64,000 nucleotides of DNA from Erythrobacter sp. JK5 (GCF_018205975.1 NZ_CP073577.1:372001-436000), one strand, 5' to 3'; positions 1-9,277 are shown, numbered from the stretch's first letter. The notes: generated from the sequence alone by a model not told the origin. Numbers and translations are program-made.

Positions 1-90
1 ACACATGCGGGCGACCTCGCCTATGTTCTCTACCAGTTGCCGGTGATGGTCGCGGTCCATGCCGGTGACATGCTGCCGAGGAATCCCTAG
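1..90 (+). CDS. C-terminal end of an unidentified protein (partial)
   Basis: The first 29 codons read without a stop in frame 1 and end at TAG 88-90. The gene starts before the window. The tail is hydrophobic in the middle (YVLYQLPVMVAV) but too short to assign. The last G of the stop is the first base of the GTG start of the next gene, a one-base overlap that implies translational coupling. It is therefore probably the upstream member of the operon that runs to 8333. Nothing about its function can be said from this fragment. Confidence 0.55.
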   Translation, partial: THAGDLAYVLYQLPVMVAVHAGDMLPRNP

Positions 91-2222
91 TGAGCCGAAC
101 GCCCGAATTCACCGCCCAGCTGGCGCCGCTCAAGCAGGCGCGCGATGCCGCCGACGATGCCCGTCGGGAGGCCTACGCCGCGACGCAGGATTACCAGAAG
201 CTGGGGCGCGACAAGACCCGCTCCAAACGCACCGCGGATGCCGGGATCGCCGGTCAGATCGACCGGCAGATCGAAACTGCCGGTCGGCGGGCCGGACAGG
301 CCTGGGGCGCGTTCGGTCAGCTCCACGCCGAACAGCTGGAAATGCTCGCGAACATCGCGCCGATGCTCGATCCGCGCGATCATGTGAACCAGTTCGACGA
401 TTCGCATCCGATCCTGTTGATGCCGCTGCGCATCGAAACGCGCTTTGCGCCGGGGGCGGACGAGTTGTGGATCCGCGTTTATCCCGATGCCTGGGCGGTC
501 GACGGCTTCGAGGAGAAGCTGAGCGAGAAAGAGGTCATCAGCGGCCGCAGCTTCTGGACCGATTACTGGGCGGCAGCGGGCGATCGCGACCGGCAGGTGG
601 CCGCGTGGCGCAACCTCGTGGCCAGCCATGGCACCGGGCGCGCGCAGTGGATCGCCACCAGTTTCCGGCCCGCCAACGAAGGGGAGGAACCAGCGGCACC
701 GGCAGCGGGCGAATTGCTGCTGATCGCCGAAGGAACCAGGCCGCCGCAGACCGAGATCGACGCCGTCACCGCTTATTGGCAGGCGGTGTGGAGCAAGCCC
801 GACGATGCGAATGTGGCCGATGCCGCGCTGGCCGATCTCAAGGCGGCGATCGGTGATCCGGCGGCACAGGCGGCAGTCGCGGCGCAGCCGCGCCGGTTCC
901 AGGAGCCGCGCCCCGAACTCGACCGGTCGGCGACGACGCTGGTCCTGGCCTGGATCGAATGGCCCAACCTGGCCGACGACGACGTCAAATCGGCAAGCTG
1001 GACCGAGGCCGCGCGCAGCGACATCCTGCCCGAACGGCTGGTGGTGACGCTGATTCGGGGCGACACCGTGCGCAGCGAAATCGGCAAGGTGATCCCGAGC
1101 ACGGTGACACTGGGTTTCGACCCCAGCGCGCCCGATGCCGAGCAGGTCGAGCAGGTCGACGGTGTGCTCAAGCTGCCCGAGGCGATGCAGTGGATCTTCG
1201 ATTTCGACAAGGCGGTCGAAATGGGGCTGGGGTTCAGGATCGCGCTGTCGGACCGTGAGCGTATCGCCGGGTTCGATCGCCTGCTGGTGTGCGGTGTGTC
1301 GCTGCGCGACGACGAGGACGAGAGCAGCGCGGCGCTGGAGACGCTGCTGCTGCACCACCATTTCAGCGGCAGCGGTGTTTCGCTGCTGCCGCAGGGCACG
1401 CCGACCAACAACAGCGACAAGCCGAGCGGCTACTCCGATCGCGACGAGGTCGAGGAAGCGTTCGACCGGATGTTCGGCGGCAACCCGCCCGATCTTGACC
1501 GGGCGGATGTGCTCGACAAGCTCGACGGGCAATGGTTCGCCGAATGGCTCGGCATCGATCCGGCTGCGGTGGCGCGGCTGCCGTTTGCAGGTGGGCGTGA
1601 CCAGGCCGAGGCGCGCGCAATAAACCGCCTGCTCTGGCCCGCAACCATCGGCTATTCGCTCGACACGCTGATGGACGATATCCTGAGCAAGGAAGCGGTC
1701 GACCGGACGCGCACCTATTTCGAAAACTATGTGCTGGCGCGCGATTGCGTGCCCCAGATCCGGATCGCCGATCAGCCTTACGGCATCCTGCCCGCCGGTG
1801 CCTGGTCGAAGCACCGCTGGTACCTGCCCAAGCACGACACCGACGATGACGTCGCAGCAAGCACGGCGCGCAAGGTGACGCAGTTTCTGAGCGCGAAAAC
1901 GGGGGATTCGTTCTTCCTGTTGCGGCTGGTCGGCATCATGAAGCAGGCCGACCAGCAGTTTGCCGACCTGCTCGATCGGACTGCGCATGTCGGGCGCGCG
2001 GGCGATTTGCACCAGACGCTGCTCGACATCCTCGGTCTCGCGCCCAATTCGCTGGAGTTCTATCGCCGCACCGCCGACAGTCACGATCACTATTACAACC
2101 TGCTCCGCGCCCAGGGCTGGGCGGGTTGTTCGAGATGTTCCGGGTGCACCTGTCGACCGAGTCCGGGCGACAATTGCTGCAGAGCTTGGGCTGGAAGGGC
2201 GGCGACACGCCCGAGATTCTGA
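90..2222 (+). CDS. Giant uncharacterised protein, N-terminal part (frameshifted)
   Basis: A GTG start at 90 overlaps the preceding stop. The reading frame is convincing up to about 2124 and then runs into an Arg/Cys-rich out-of-frame tail. Meaningful sequence resumes one frame over at TTG 2126. With one base restored near 2124 the product would be about 1863 residues. There is no signal peptide or membrane segment, so a cytoplasmic location is likely. Readable blocks include MPLRIETRF, WIRVYPDAWAVDGFEEKLS (residues about 115-150), AGFDRLLVCGVSL and LPQGTPTNN (about 390-450), and ADQPYGILPAGAW (about 555). From memory these resemble very large uncharacterised bacterial proteins, but I cannot name a family. 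The next gene is coupled to it. Confidence 0.6.
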   Translation: MSRTPEFTAQLAPLKQARDAADDARREAYAATQDYQKLGRDKTRSKRTADAGIAGQIDRQIETAGRRAGQAWGAFGQLHAEQLEMLANIAPMLDPRDHVNQFDDSHPILLMPLRIETRFAPGADELWIRVYPDAWAVDGFEEKLSEKEVISGRSFWTDYWAAAGDRDRQVAAWRNLVASHGTGRAQWIATSFRPANEGEEPAAPAAGELLLIAEGTRPPQTEIDAVTAYWQAVWSKPDDANVADAALADLKAAIGDPAAQAAVAAQPRRFQEPRPELDRSATTLVLAWIEWPNLADDDVKSASWTEAARSDILPERLVVTLIRGDTVRSEIGKVIPSTVTLGFDPSAPDAEQVEQVDGVLKLPEAMQWIFDFDKAVEMGLGFRIALSDRERIAGFDRLLVCGVSLRDDEDESSAALETLLLHHHFSGSGVSLLPQGTPTNNSDKPSGYSDRDEVEEAFDRMFGGNPPDLDRADVLDKLDGQWFAEWLGIDPAAVARLPFAGGRDQAEARAINRLLWPATIGYSLDTLMDDILSKEAVDRTRTYFENYVLARDCVPQIRIADQPYGILPAGAWSKHRWYLPKHDTDDDVAASTARKVTQFLSAKTGDSFFLLRLVGIMKQADQQFADLLDRTAHVGRAGDLHQTLLDILGLAPNSLEFYRRTADSHDHYYNLLRAQGWAGCSRCSGCTCRPSPGDNCCRAWAGRAATRPRF

Positions 2223-5200
2223 AATTCATCTTTCACGACGGGCAGCAACCGCTGAGCCAGATCCTCGTCGACGATGTCGAAATCAGCGAAACCAATCCGA
2301 TCCGCGCCTACACCGACAGCGAAGAAAACTACCTGAAGTGGCTCCTCGATGCCGGGGAGACGTCGCTCGAGGCCCTGCGGCGGCAGGACGGGTTCGCCGA
2401 TGACGAGCTGCCGCGCGCGCTGCTTTATCACCTCGCGCGGCATTCGTTGCAGCTGAGCTATTGGGATGTCGGCATGCGACTTCGGCTGGCTGCTGCGCCA
2501 GCTGCCGAATCCGCCGCAGCCGCGCGGCGCGAGCCGAGTTTCCTGCATATCGCCGAAGCCGAGACCCGGAGCCCGAGCCGCTATCTCGAACTCTACAGCC
2601 CGGCTCCGAGTGTGACCGGCAATCCCAACACCTTCCTGCTCGATCATATTGCGACCGTCTGGAACCACGCGCCCGAGGCGGCGGAGTATCGCCGCGTGCT
2701 CGACGGGTTGCGCAGTCTCGTAGACACGCCGACCGCCCGGCTCGAACGGCTGCTGATCGAACATCTCGATCTGTGCACCTATCGGCTCGATGCCTGGCGG
2801 CAGGGCGTGTTCCAGTTGCAGCTGGAACTGATGCGCAATCATCTGGCACCGGTTCCGGTTGCGACCAATACCGGCGCGGCTGCGGCTGCCGCAGGCCCGG
2901 CGCGCGGGATCTATCTCGGGGCGTATGGCTGGCTTGAGGATGTCCGCCCGCGCCAGAGCGCGCCGGTGGCCGTCACCATCCCGCCCGAGCTGCGCGACGC
3001 ATTCGATGCCGCCGCGCGCCCGATGGTCGAGGACCCCGACAACCTCGGCTACATCCACGCGCCGTCGCTGGATCAGGCCCAGACCGCAGCAATCCTGCGC
3101 AGCACATATGTCAACAACGCCGACCCGGAAAACGCCAGGACCACCGGGGTCAATCTGACTTCGTGGCGGGTGCGGCAGGCGATGACCGTGCTCGAAGGGA
3201 TGCGCAACGACCAGAGCCTCGGCGAATTGCTCGGATACCGGCTCGAACGCGAACTGCACGAGAATTTCGCCCTGGCCGAGACCGATATCTACATCTACGC
3301 GCTGCGGCGGCATTTCGCGCTGGTCGCCAATCGCAACACCAAATCGTATCAGGACCTGCAACCGGGCGAGAGCATCGAGACGATCGAAGCGCGCAACGTC
3401 GTCGACGGCGAAAAGCTGATCAAGCATATCGAGGATAGCGGCAACGCGACCTATCCTTTCGGCCTTGCCGACATGCCCGCCGCCGATGCGACGCAACAGG
3501 GGAAGATCGACGGGGCGGTCGACCGGCTGCGCAACGTCGCCGACGCGGTTGCCGATCTGGCCATGGCGGAAAGCGTGCATCAGGCCCTGAAGGGCAAGCC
3601 CGATAGCGCTGCGGCGAATCTCGATGCACATGGTTCGGGCCTGTTTCCGCCGGTGTCCGAATTCGTCGCCACCCCGCGCGAAGGGATCGCGATCACATCG
3701 CGGACGGCGCTGTTCCTCGATCCCGCACCCGCAGCGGGACCGGCATGGGCCGCTGTCGCGCAGACGGTGCGAGGTGCGGCGGAGCCGGTGCTGAACGCCT
3801 GGCTCGCGAGCCTGTGCCCCGATCCGTCGGACGTGTTCGTGCGTGTTCACAACGAAACCGAAACGACCGACACCGATATCCCCCTGTCCGACCTGGGGCG
3901 GCAACCGATCGACTGGTTCTACGACCTCAAGCTCGACGATCGTCAGTCGCTGGCGACACTCGATATGCTGGTGGAGACGCATTATCGCCGCACCCAGGCC
4001 CCGGTCGGCCCGCGTGACAGGATTGCGGTCCAGTATGACACGGCACCCGCCGGCAAGCTCAGCCTGTTCGAATTTGCGCCGCTGATCGACGCCGCGCGGC
4101 AACTGGCGAGCCGGGGCCGCGATCTGCGCGCAAGCGACATCGCGCTCAACAACGACAGCCGCGCCGAACGGGAGGGCAGCGCTCCCGTTCTGCCTCGCGC
4201 CCGCGCCGACGATGCACTCGCTGCGCTGGTCTCGCTCGAAAACGACACGCAGGCATTCGCCGCTCCGATCGAAGCCGAGCTCGACGATCCGGTCGCCAAC
4301 CAGGCCGCGATCCGATCCGCGCTGGCGGCGCGGCTCACCGCCTATGCCCTGCTGGTCGAACGTGCGCGGGCATTCGGGTTCCGGGAACTGGACGGGGCGA
4401 TCGGCATCCGCTGGAAGCGCCAGTGGTTCACCGCGCTCGACAACCGGCTGCGCGACACGATTGCCGAGTGGCACCGCCGGCTGGACGATTTCCACGGGTT
4501 CATCGCGCGCTACGACGCAGTTCCTCCCGGCTCCGCATTCGCCGACGTGTTCCGGCCGTTGCAGCGCGCCGAGCGGCAGATATCGACCACGGTGACGACA
4601 CCCTTGCCCGACGATCCGGCGACGATGCGCGCCGATCTCGCCACGCGGGTGCAGGCGTTCGAGGCAAGGCTGGCCGCACTCGAAGCGGTGGTCGCGCTGG
4701 GCACCGACGATGCCGATCAGTACCTGACCCAGCTCGAGGCCGCGCTACCGCTGACCGATTTCGTTCCCGAGGATTTCGACATTGCCGAAGCGCGGGCGGC
4801 CTTCGCCGCGCCCTCGGCCGAGATGGTCGCGACGGTCGAGGCGCTGCTGGCAGCCGCCGCGAAGCGGCGCACTGCGGCGCAGGCCAAGCTCGATGCCCTC
4901 GCGGGCGCGCAGCCCGATGCGGTGGCAGACCTGGTCATCGGCGCGCTTCAGGCGCTGTTCGGCGAGGAATTCGTCGCGCTGCCCAGCTTCACGCTGACGC
5001 CCGAGCAGCAGGCCGAACTGGCGCTGTGCGAAGCCGACAAGGCCAACCTGATCCGGCACCAGCGCGACACTCTCGGCGATCCCGATCCGGTCGATACCTG
5101 GTGGCACGGCACCGCGCGGGTACGCGACCAGATGGCCGGGCTCGAATATCTGTCGATGGCGCGCGAGGCCCTGACGGGGACCGATATTGCGCTGGATGCG

Positions 5201-5680
5201 TGGCAGTTGCCGCATGCTCCCGACGCGCACTGGGTTGGCGCGACCTATCCGGTCGATTACGCGATCGATGGCGACCGGCTGCTGTTCCAGGCGCACCACG
5301 CCGCGCCGTTCGCTCCGGCTGCGGCACAGGTCGGCATCCTGATCGACGAATGGACCGAAGTGATCCCGACCGAAAACATCACCACCGGCGTGGCGTTCCA
5401 TTTCGATCAGCCCAACAGCGAGCCGCCGCAAGGCTTCCTGTTGATGACGCCAACGGATTTTCGCGGTGGATGGGTGTGGGCGGACATTATCGACGGCCTT
5501 AACGAGACGCTCGATGCGGCCAAGCGTCGCGCCGTGGAGCCCGAGCATATCGATGCGACCCCGTATGCCCAGTTCGTTCCCGCAACCATCGCCTCGACGC
5601 TGCATCACCCGCTGTCGATCATGCTCAACTATGCGGTGGTCAACAATTTCGCGCGGGTCGATGCTGAGGAGATCGTCTGA
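2126..5680 (+). CDS. Giant uncharacterised protein, C-terminal part (frameshifted)
   Basis: This is the continuation of the gene starting at 90. The TTG at 2126 is simply the first codon able to start after the shift and is not convincing as a natural start. An early block (FEMFRVHLSTESG) follows directly on the N-terminal part. Residues about 690-960 of this part are Ala/Glu/Arg-rich and look helical, possibly coiled coil. The end has a more ordered block (VGILIDEWTEVIP, TGVAFHFDQPN, WADIIDGLNETLDAAKRRA). No catalytic motif is recognisable. The TGA stop 5678-5680 overlaps the ATG of the next gene by one base (TGATG), so the two products are probably made in fixed proportion and may act together. 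Confidence 0.6.
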   Translation: MFEMFRVHLSTESGRQLLQSLGWKGGDTPEILKFIFHDGQQPLSQILVDDVEISETNPIRAYTDSEENYLKWLLDAGETSLEALRRQDGFADDELPRALLYHLARHSLQLSYWDVGMRLRLAAAPAAESAAAARREPSFLHIAEAETRSPSRYLELYSPAPSVTGNPNTFLLDHIATVWNHAPEAAEYRRVLDGLRSLVDTPTARLERLLIEHLDLCTYRLDAWRQGVFQLQLELMRNHLAPVPVATNTGAAAAAAGPARGIYLGAYGWLEDVRPRQSAPVAVTIPPELRDAFDAAARPMVEDPDNLGYIHAPSLDQAQTAAILRSTYVNNADPENARTTGVNLTSWRVRQAMTVLEGMRNDQSLGELLGYRLERELHENFALAETDIYIYALRRHFALVANRNTKSYQDLQPGESIETIEARNVVDGEKLIKHIEDSGNATYPFGLADMPAADATQQGKIDGAVDRLRNVADAVADLAMAESVHQALKGKPDSAAANLDAHGSGLFPPVSEFVATPREGIAITSRTALFLDPAPAAGPAWAAVAQTVRGAAEPVLNAWLASLCPDPSDVFVRVHNETETTDTDIPLSDLGRQPIDWFYDLKLDDRQSLATLDMLVETHYRRTQAPVGPRDRIAVQYDTAPAGKLSLFEFAPLIDAARQLASRGRDLRASDIALNNDSRAEREGSAPVLPRARADDALAALVSLENDTQAFAAPIEAELDDPVANQAAIRSALAARLTAYALLVERARAFGFRELDGAIGIRWKRQWFTALDNRLRDTIAEWHRRLDDFHGFIARYDAVPPGSAFADVFRPLQRAERQISTTVTTPLPDDPATMRADLATRVQAFEARLAALEAVVALGTDDADQYLTQLEAALPLTDFVPEDFDIAEARAAFAAPSAEMVATVEALLAAAAKRRTAAQAKLDALAGAQPDAVADLVIGALQALFGEEFVALPSFTLTPEQQAELALCEADKANLIRHQRDTLGDPDPVDTWWHGTARVRDQMAGLEYLSMAREALTGTDIALDAWQLPHAPDAHWVGATYPVDYAIDGDRLLFQAHHAAPFAPAAAQVGILIDEWTEVIPTENITTGVAFHFDQPNSEPPQGFLLMTPTDFRGGWVWADIIDGLNETLDAAKRRAVEPEHIDATPYAQFVPATIASTLHHPLSIMLNYAVVNNFARVDAEEIV

Positions 5681-6408
5681 TGGCCAAGCGCGATCCACTG
5701 GTAGCGACCATCCAGGGGCAGGCGGTCGCCTACGACACGCCCGTGGCGCTCGCCGCGAGCCTCGAAGCGCGACAGATCCCGATGATCCGGCGCTGGAACC
5801 GGCTCGAAGGGCGACCGCGCTCGCGCGATTTCGATCAGGCGATCCGGGCCGAGGTGCGCGACCCTTTGTGGAACCTGTGCAAGCAGTGGCAGGTGGGGGA
5901 ATTCATCGGCGAGGACGCGGGCAGTCCGGCGCAGGCCGCGATCCACATCGAGCAATCGGCGTTCCGGCAGTTCGCCGCGGGTTCCAACCCGTTGCAGCCC
6001 TTCGACGACAGTGAACCGCTCGAATACCGGGTCGAGCGCCAGCCGCTTGGCTGGGATCATGGCGACCGCAAGCTGCTGCTCGACATGCGACTGGCCCTGG
6101 GTCGCCGGTGGCGCAAGCTGCTGCGCGCGAGCGGGCTCGGTGCCGAATACGCCAAGTTCGTCGATGTCTACGCGGTTGACCGACCCGACCCGACCGATCC
6201 CGCCGACGCCGATATTACCGCGCATTCGAAGGTTCACCAGCGGGTGGCCTCGGTCGCAGGGCGGCTGATGGATGGCGGCGCGTTGCTGGCATTCCTCGAA
6301 GATGCTCCCGCCAATGTCGCTTCGGCCGGCATTCCCGGCCTTGCTCCGGGAGATGCGGCGACGATCGACTCGCTCGGACCGGCGTTTGTCGCCTGGGCGA
6401 GGGGCTAA
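5680..6408 (+). CDS. Second large uncharacterised protein, N-terminal part (frameshifted)
   Basis: An ATG at 5680 overlaps the stop of the giant gene. The 242 residues include LEGRPRSRDFDQAIRAEVRD and WNLCKQWQVGEFIGEDAGSP, a block that looks strongly conserved. The frame then meets TAA 6406-6408 just after GPAFVAWARG. Inserting one G into the run at 6401-6404 removes the stop and continues smoothly into the next reading frame (LIGEPDAQQNGW). The restored protein would be about 884 residues, without a signal peptide. Function is unknown. The coupling to the preceding giant gene suggests a joint complex. Confidence 0.6.
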   Translation: MAKRDPLVATIQGQAVAYDTPVALAASLEARQIPMIRRWNRLEGRPRSRDFDQAIRAEVRDPLWNLCKQWQVGEFIGEDAGSPAQAAIHIEQSAFRQFAAGSNPLQPFDDSEPLEYRVERQPLGWDHGDRKLLLDMRLALGRRWRKLLRASGLGAEYAKFVDVYAVDRPDPTDPADADITAHSKVHQRVASVAGRLMDGGALLAFLEDAPANVASAGIPGLAPGDAATIDSLGPAFVAWARG

Positions 6409-8333
6409 TCGGCGAGCCCGATGCGCAACAGAACGGCTGGCGCGAGGAACGGCTGGAGTACGCGGCGCAAATCCGCACCGAACCGGCGGGCGGCCCGGCG
6501 CATTTCGAGGACGAGAACCTCGTCGCTGACGAGATCTACGACGGTCGGCTCGACTGGTACCATTTCGACCGCGAACCCCCATCGGTGCGCCCCGATCCCG
6601 AAGACCTGGCGGAAGACCCGACCGTCTTCATCCCGAGCCCGCTCGTGTTCGGCGGCATGCCACATCCGCGCTGGTGGCAATTCGAGGAAGGCGCGACCAA
6701 TTTCGGCGCGATCGACCCGTCGACCAGTGATATCGGCAAGCTGCTGTTCCTCGAACACGTGCTGCTCTATGCGAACGACTGGTACATGTTCCCCTATACC
6801 GTCCGCGCGGGTTCGAATGCGCTGGTGCGCGGGCTTTCGGTGACGAACGTGTTCGGCGAACGGTTCTGGATCCAGGCGTCCGGCGCGAAGGACACCGAAA
6901 ACTGGCAGGGCTGGGGCCTGTTCGCCAACAGTGCGACCGACGACATCCTCGACAACAGCGACCGGCATGTCACGGTGCTGCCGACTTCGCCGAAAATCCA
7001 GGATGCGCAATCGCGCGAGGTGCAGATGTTCATCCGCGACGAGATGGCCAACAGTGTCTGGGCGATCGAGCAGCACGTGCGGACTGTGGCAGGCACTGTC
7101 GCGCGCGGGGCCGAGCTGGCGATGGAAACGCGGCGCTATTTCACCGATCGGATCGGCGCGCCCGCCGTGCCACCGGTGGCGACGGATGCGGCCTATCGCT
7201 ACGACCTGATGACGCGGGTTCCGGAACAATGGATTCCCTTCGTCCCGGTGCACAAGGATGGCGACAATCGCCTCACCAAGCTGCAGCGAGCGGCGATGCC
7301 GCGCCTGATCGAAGGCGATCCCGCTCCTCCCGAACGGATTCGCCCGCGCACCCAGCTGATCCGCAAGGGGCTCGACCAGACCCCGCGCGAGCTGATGTTC
7401 GTCGAGAACGAGGAAGTGCCGCGCGCAGGCGTGCAGGTGTTCGACGGGTTCCGCCGGACCCGCTGGTACAACGGCCAAACCTTCATCTGGCGCGGCGTGC
7501 AGAAACGGACCGGGCGGGGCGAGGGCTCAAGCGGGCTGGCGTTCGACGAACTGGTGCCCAAGAAGGTGCAGAAACCGGTCACCGATGCCCCGGTCCCGCA
7601 GGTCGGGCACGCGCCGATCGAGGTGACCGCCGATCCGCCGCCGACGATCGCGCTTGCCGTCCATCCCGATCCGGTCTCGGGCTGGAACCTCGAGATCACG
7701 TCGACCGGCCACGTGGTGACACCCGACAACGCATCGTCCGCGCATGTCGAGGGCGAGGGGCACATGCATCTCTATCTCAACGGGATCAAGGTCACCCGGA
7801 TCTATGAGCGTTGGTTCCACCTGCCCGCCCTGATCCCCGGCAAGCACGACGTGACGGTCGAGCTGAGTTCCAACACCCACGCGGCATTGGCGAAGGACGG
7901 GGTGCCGATCGCCGCGAGCGTCGAGATCGACCAGCAGCCAGTGCCGCCGCACATGCACCCCATGGGCGAAGAGGTTGTCAGCGATCCGGGCGCGCCCAGC
8001 GTTGCGCTGATGGCGCATCCCGATCCCGCGTCCGGGTTCAATCTGCACATGATGGTGCAGAATTTCACCCTGAGCGCCGAGCATGCCGGGGGCACGCATG
8101 TGCCGGGCGAAGGTCACCTGCATATCTATGTCAACGATGTGAAGGCGGCGCGGGTCTACGGCATGTGGCACTATCTGCCCAAGCTTGCGGGCGGGACGCA
8201 CACGATCAAGGTGGCGCTCTACACCAATGATCATCGCCCTTACGTGAAGGATGGCTCCCCGATCGAATCCGAAGTCGAAGTAACGGTCGAGGATGGCGGC
8301 TTCGCGGTCGGCGGAGGGCACGTCCACCCGTGA
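6405..8333 (+). CDS. Second large uncharacterised protein, C-terminal part with tandem His-rich domains
   Basis: This continues the gene begun at 5680 in the next frame. The first codon able to start on its own is GTG 6585, but homologous-looking sequence begins right after the break at about 6402. The middle holds a Trp/Tyr-rich block (GGMPHPRWWQFEEG, LEHVLLYANDWYMFPY). The end carries two copies of a 95-residue domain (see repeat 7644-8282) with GEGH-x-H and Asn-x-x-His motifs that could bind a metal. The gene ends at 8333 and is followed by a gene on the opposite strand, so the operon ends here. No enzymatic family is recognised. Confidence 0.6.
   Translation, partial: LIGEPDAQQNGWREERLEYAAQIRTEPAGGPAHFEDENLVADEIYDGRLDWYHFDREPPSVRPDPEDLAEDPTVFIPSPLVFGGMPHPRWWQFEEGATNFGAIDPSTSDIGKLLFLEHVLLYANDWYMFPYTVRAGSNALVRGLSVTNVFGERFWIQASGAKDTENWQGWGLFANSATDDILDNSDRHVTVLPTSPKIQDAQSREVQMFIRDEMANSVWAIEQHVRTVAGTVARGAELAMETRRYFTDRIGAPAVPPVATDAAYRYDLMTRVPEQWIPFVPVHKDGDNRLTKLQRAAMPRLIEGDPAPPERIRPRTQLIRKGLDQTPRELMFVENEEVPRAGVQVFDGFRRTRWYNGQTFIWRGVQKRTGRGEGSSGLAFDELVPKKVQKPVTDAPVPQVGHAPIEVTADPPPTIALAVHPDPVSGWNLEITSTGHVVTPDNASSAHVEGEGHMHLYLNGIKVTRIYERWFHLPALIPGKHDVTVELSSNTHAALAKDGVPIAASVEIDQQPVPPHMHPMGEEVVSDPGAPSVALMAHPDPASGFNLHMMVQNFTLSAEHAGGTHVPGEGHLHIYVNDVKAARVYGMWHYLPKLAGGTHTIKVALYTNDHRPYVKDGSPIESEVEVTVEDGGFAVGGGHVHP
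7644..8282 (+). repeat. Tandem duplication of a 95-residue His-rich domain
   Basis: Copy 1 is coded by 7644-7928 and copy 2 by 7998-8282. They align without gaps over 95 residues, and I count 40 identities by hand. Shared features are HPDP-x-SG, GEGH-x-H-x-Y-x-N, a WxxLP element and a late N-x-H followed by KDG-x-PI. The linker between them is short and His-containing (PPHMHPMG). The divergence shows an old protein-level duplication rather than a recent DNA repeat. Confidence 0.85.
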
Positions 8334-8349
8334 TGCCGCAGCGCGCCGG

Positions 8350-9273
8350 TCAGCGCAGCAGCCAGGCGAGTATCTCCGGAAGACGCGCGGCCCAGGCGTT
8401 CTCTTCATGCTCGGCGCCGGGATAGGTGCGGCTTTCCCAGTCGCGCCCCCGCTGCCACTCGCTAGCCGACATCCATGCATCGATTTCGGCCTGGTAGGGC
8501 GGGTAATAGGCATCGAGGGTGGCAGTGCCGTGATCGAACCACAGCTTGCGACCCACCGGCGGGCCGAGCCTTTCGGCCAGCATGCCGCGCCAGATCGCGA
8601 CCAGATCGGGATTTGTCGCCCCCACGCTCTGCGGCGCGACCGCAGGCCAGTGCGTGCTGACGCAGCCCGCGCGCCCGAAGACCTGAGGATATTCGAGAAA
8701 CGCATGGAGGCTGATCAGCCCTCCCATGCTCGATCCGATCATCGCGGTATCGCCCGGCCCGGCGCGGGTGCGCAAAGCGCCGTCGAGCCAGGGCTTGAGC
8801 GATCCGACAATCCATTCGAGATAGCGGCGTGAGGCTATCGGCCCCTGCGCATATTCATCCATCGCGGCGCGCAGCTCGGCCCCGGCCCGCCGATAGGCGG
8901 GAAGCGGCAGGTACTGGCGATAGCGATCGCCCCCCGGCGACCACATGCCGACGACGATCCACGGTGACTCGCCGGTCGCCGCCGAATGGCGCAGCATGGC
9001 CCGGTCCGCTGCCCACACCTTGTTGAAGTTCGACAGCGACGGGTCGAACAGGTTCTGCGCATCGTGCATGTAGAGCACGCGATAGCGCTCGGCGCTCGTG
9101 TCGTATCCGGGCGGTAGCCAGATGGTCAGCCGCTGGGCGGGCAGCCCCGCCGCGCGAATGCTCCCGAATTCGAGAAAGCGGCCGCCGATGTCCGAGGCGC
9201 GAAGCGCTGCTGGGAGCGAAACAAGAGCCGCGCATCCCACTCCGGCACGCAGAATTCCGCGCCGGTCCGGCAT
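8350..9273 (-). CDS. Secreted alpha/beta-hydrolase, esterase D-like
   Basis: The product has 307 residues. Start chosen at MPDRRG (9273), four bases after the halogenase stop, giving a signal-like N-terminus (GVGCAALVSLPAALRAS) that also resembles a twin-arginine type (DRRGIL). The fold is read from YRVLYMHDAQNLFD, a nucleophile elbow IGSSMGG and a C-terminal acid/His region (YPGAEHEENAW). This pattern fits the putative esterase / enterochelin-esterase family, which cleaves ester or similar bonds, most likely in the periplasm. It is the last gene of the minus operon DUF6445-halogenase-esterase beside the TonB receptor. The natural substrate is not evident. Confidence 0.8.
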   Translation of the reverse strand: MPDRRGILRAGVGCAALVSLPAALRASDIGGRFLEFGSIRAAGLPAQRLTIWLPPGYDTSAERYRVLYMHDAQNLFDPSLSNFNKVWAADRAMLRHSAATGESPWIVVGMWSPGGDRYRQYLPLPAYRRAGAELRAAMDEYAQGPIASRRYLEWIVGSLKPWLDGALRTRAGPGDTAMIGSSMGGLISLHAFLEYPQVFGRAGCVSTHWPAVAPQSVGATNPDLVAIWRGMLAERLGPPVGRKLWFDHGTATLDAYYPPYQAEIDAWMSASEWQRGRDWESRTYPGAEHEENAWAARLPEILAWLLR

Positions 9274-9277
9274 CGCG

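Noticed and set aside
87..2090. 667-codon open frame antisense to the giant gene
   Set aside because: Third-position GC makes the antisense frame open. The translation is rich in Arg, His, Gln and Val with no recognisable motif, while the plus frame has conserved-looking blocks and coupled starts.
2093..4495. 800-codon open frame antisense to the giant gene
   Set aside because: Same composition artefact as at 87-2090. It stops at the frameshift zone by chance and has no ribosome-binding site.
2115..6412. Programmed -1 ribosomal frameshifting in the two giant genes
   Set aside because: No X-XXY-YYZ heptamer or evident downstream pseudoknot. The same one-G deletion also occurs in the unrelated flippase gene.
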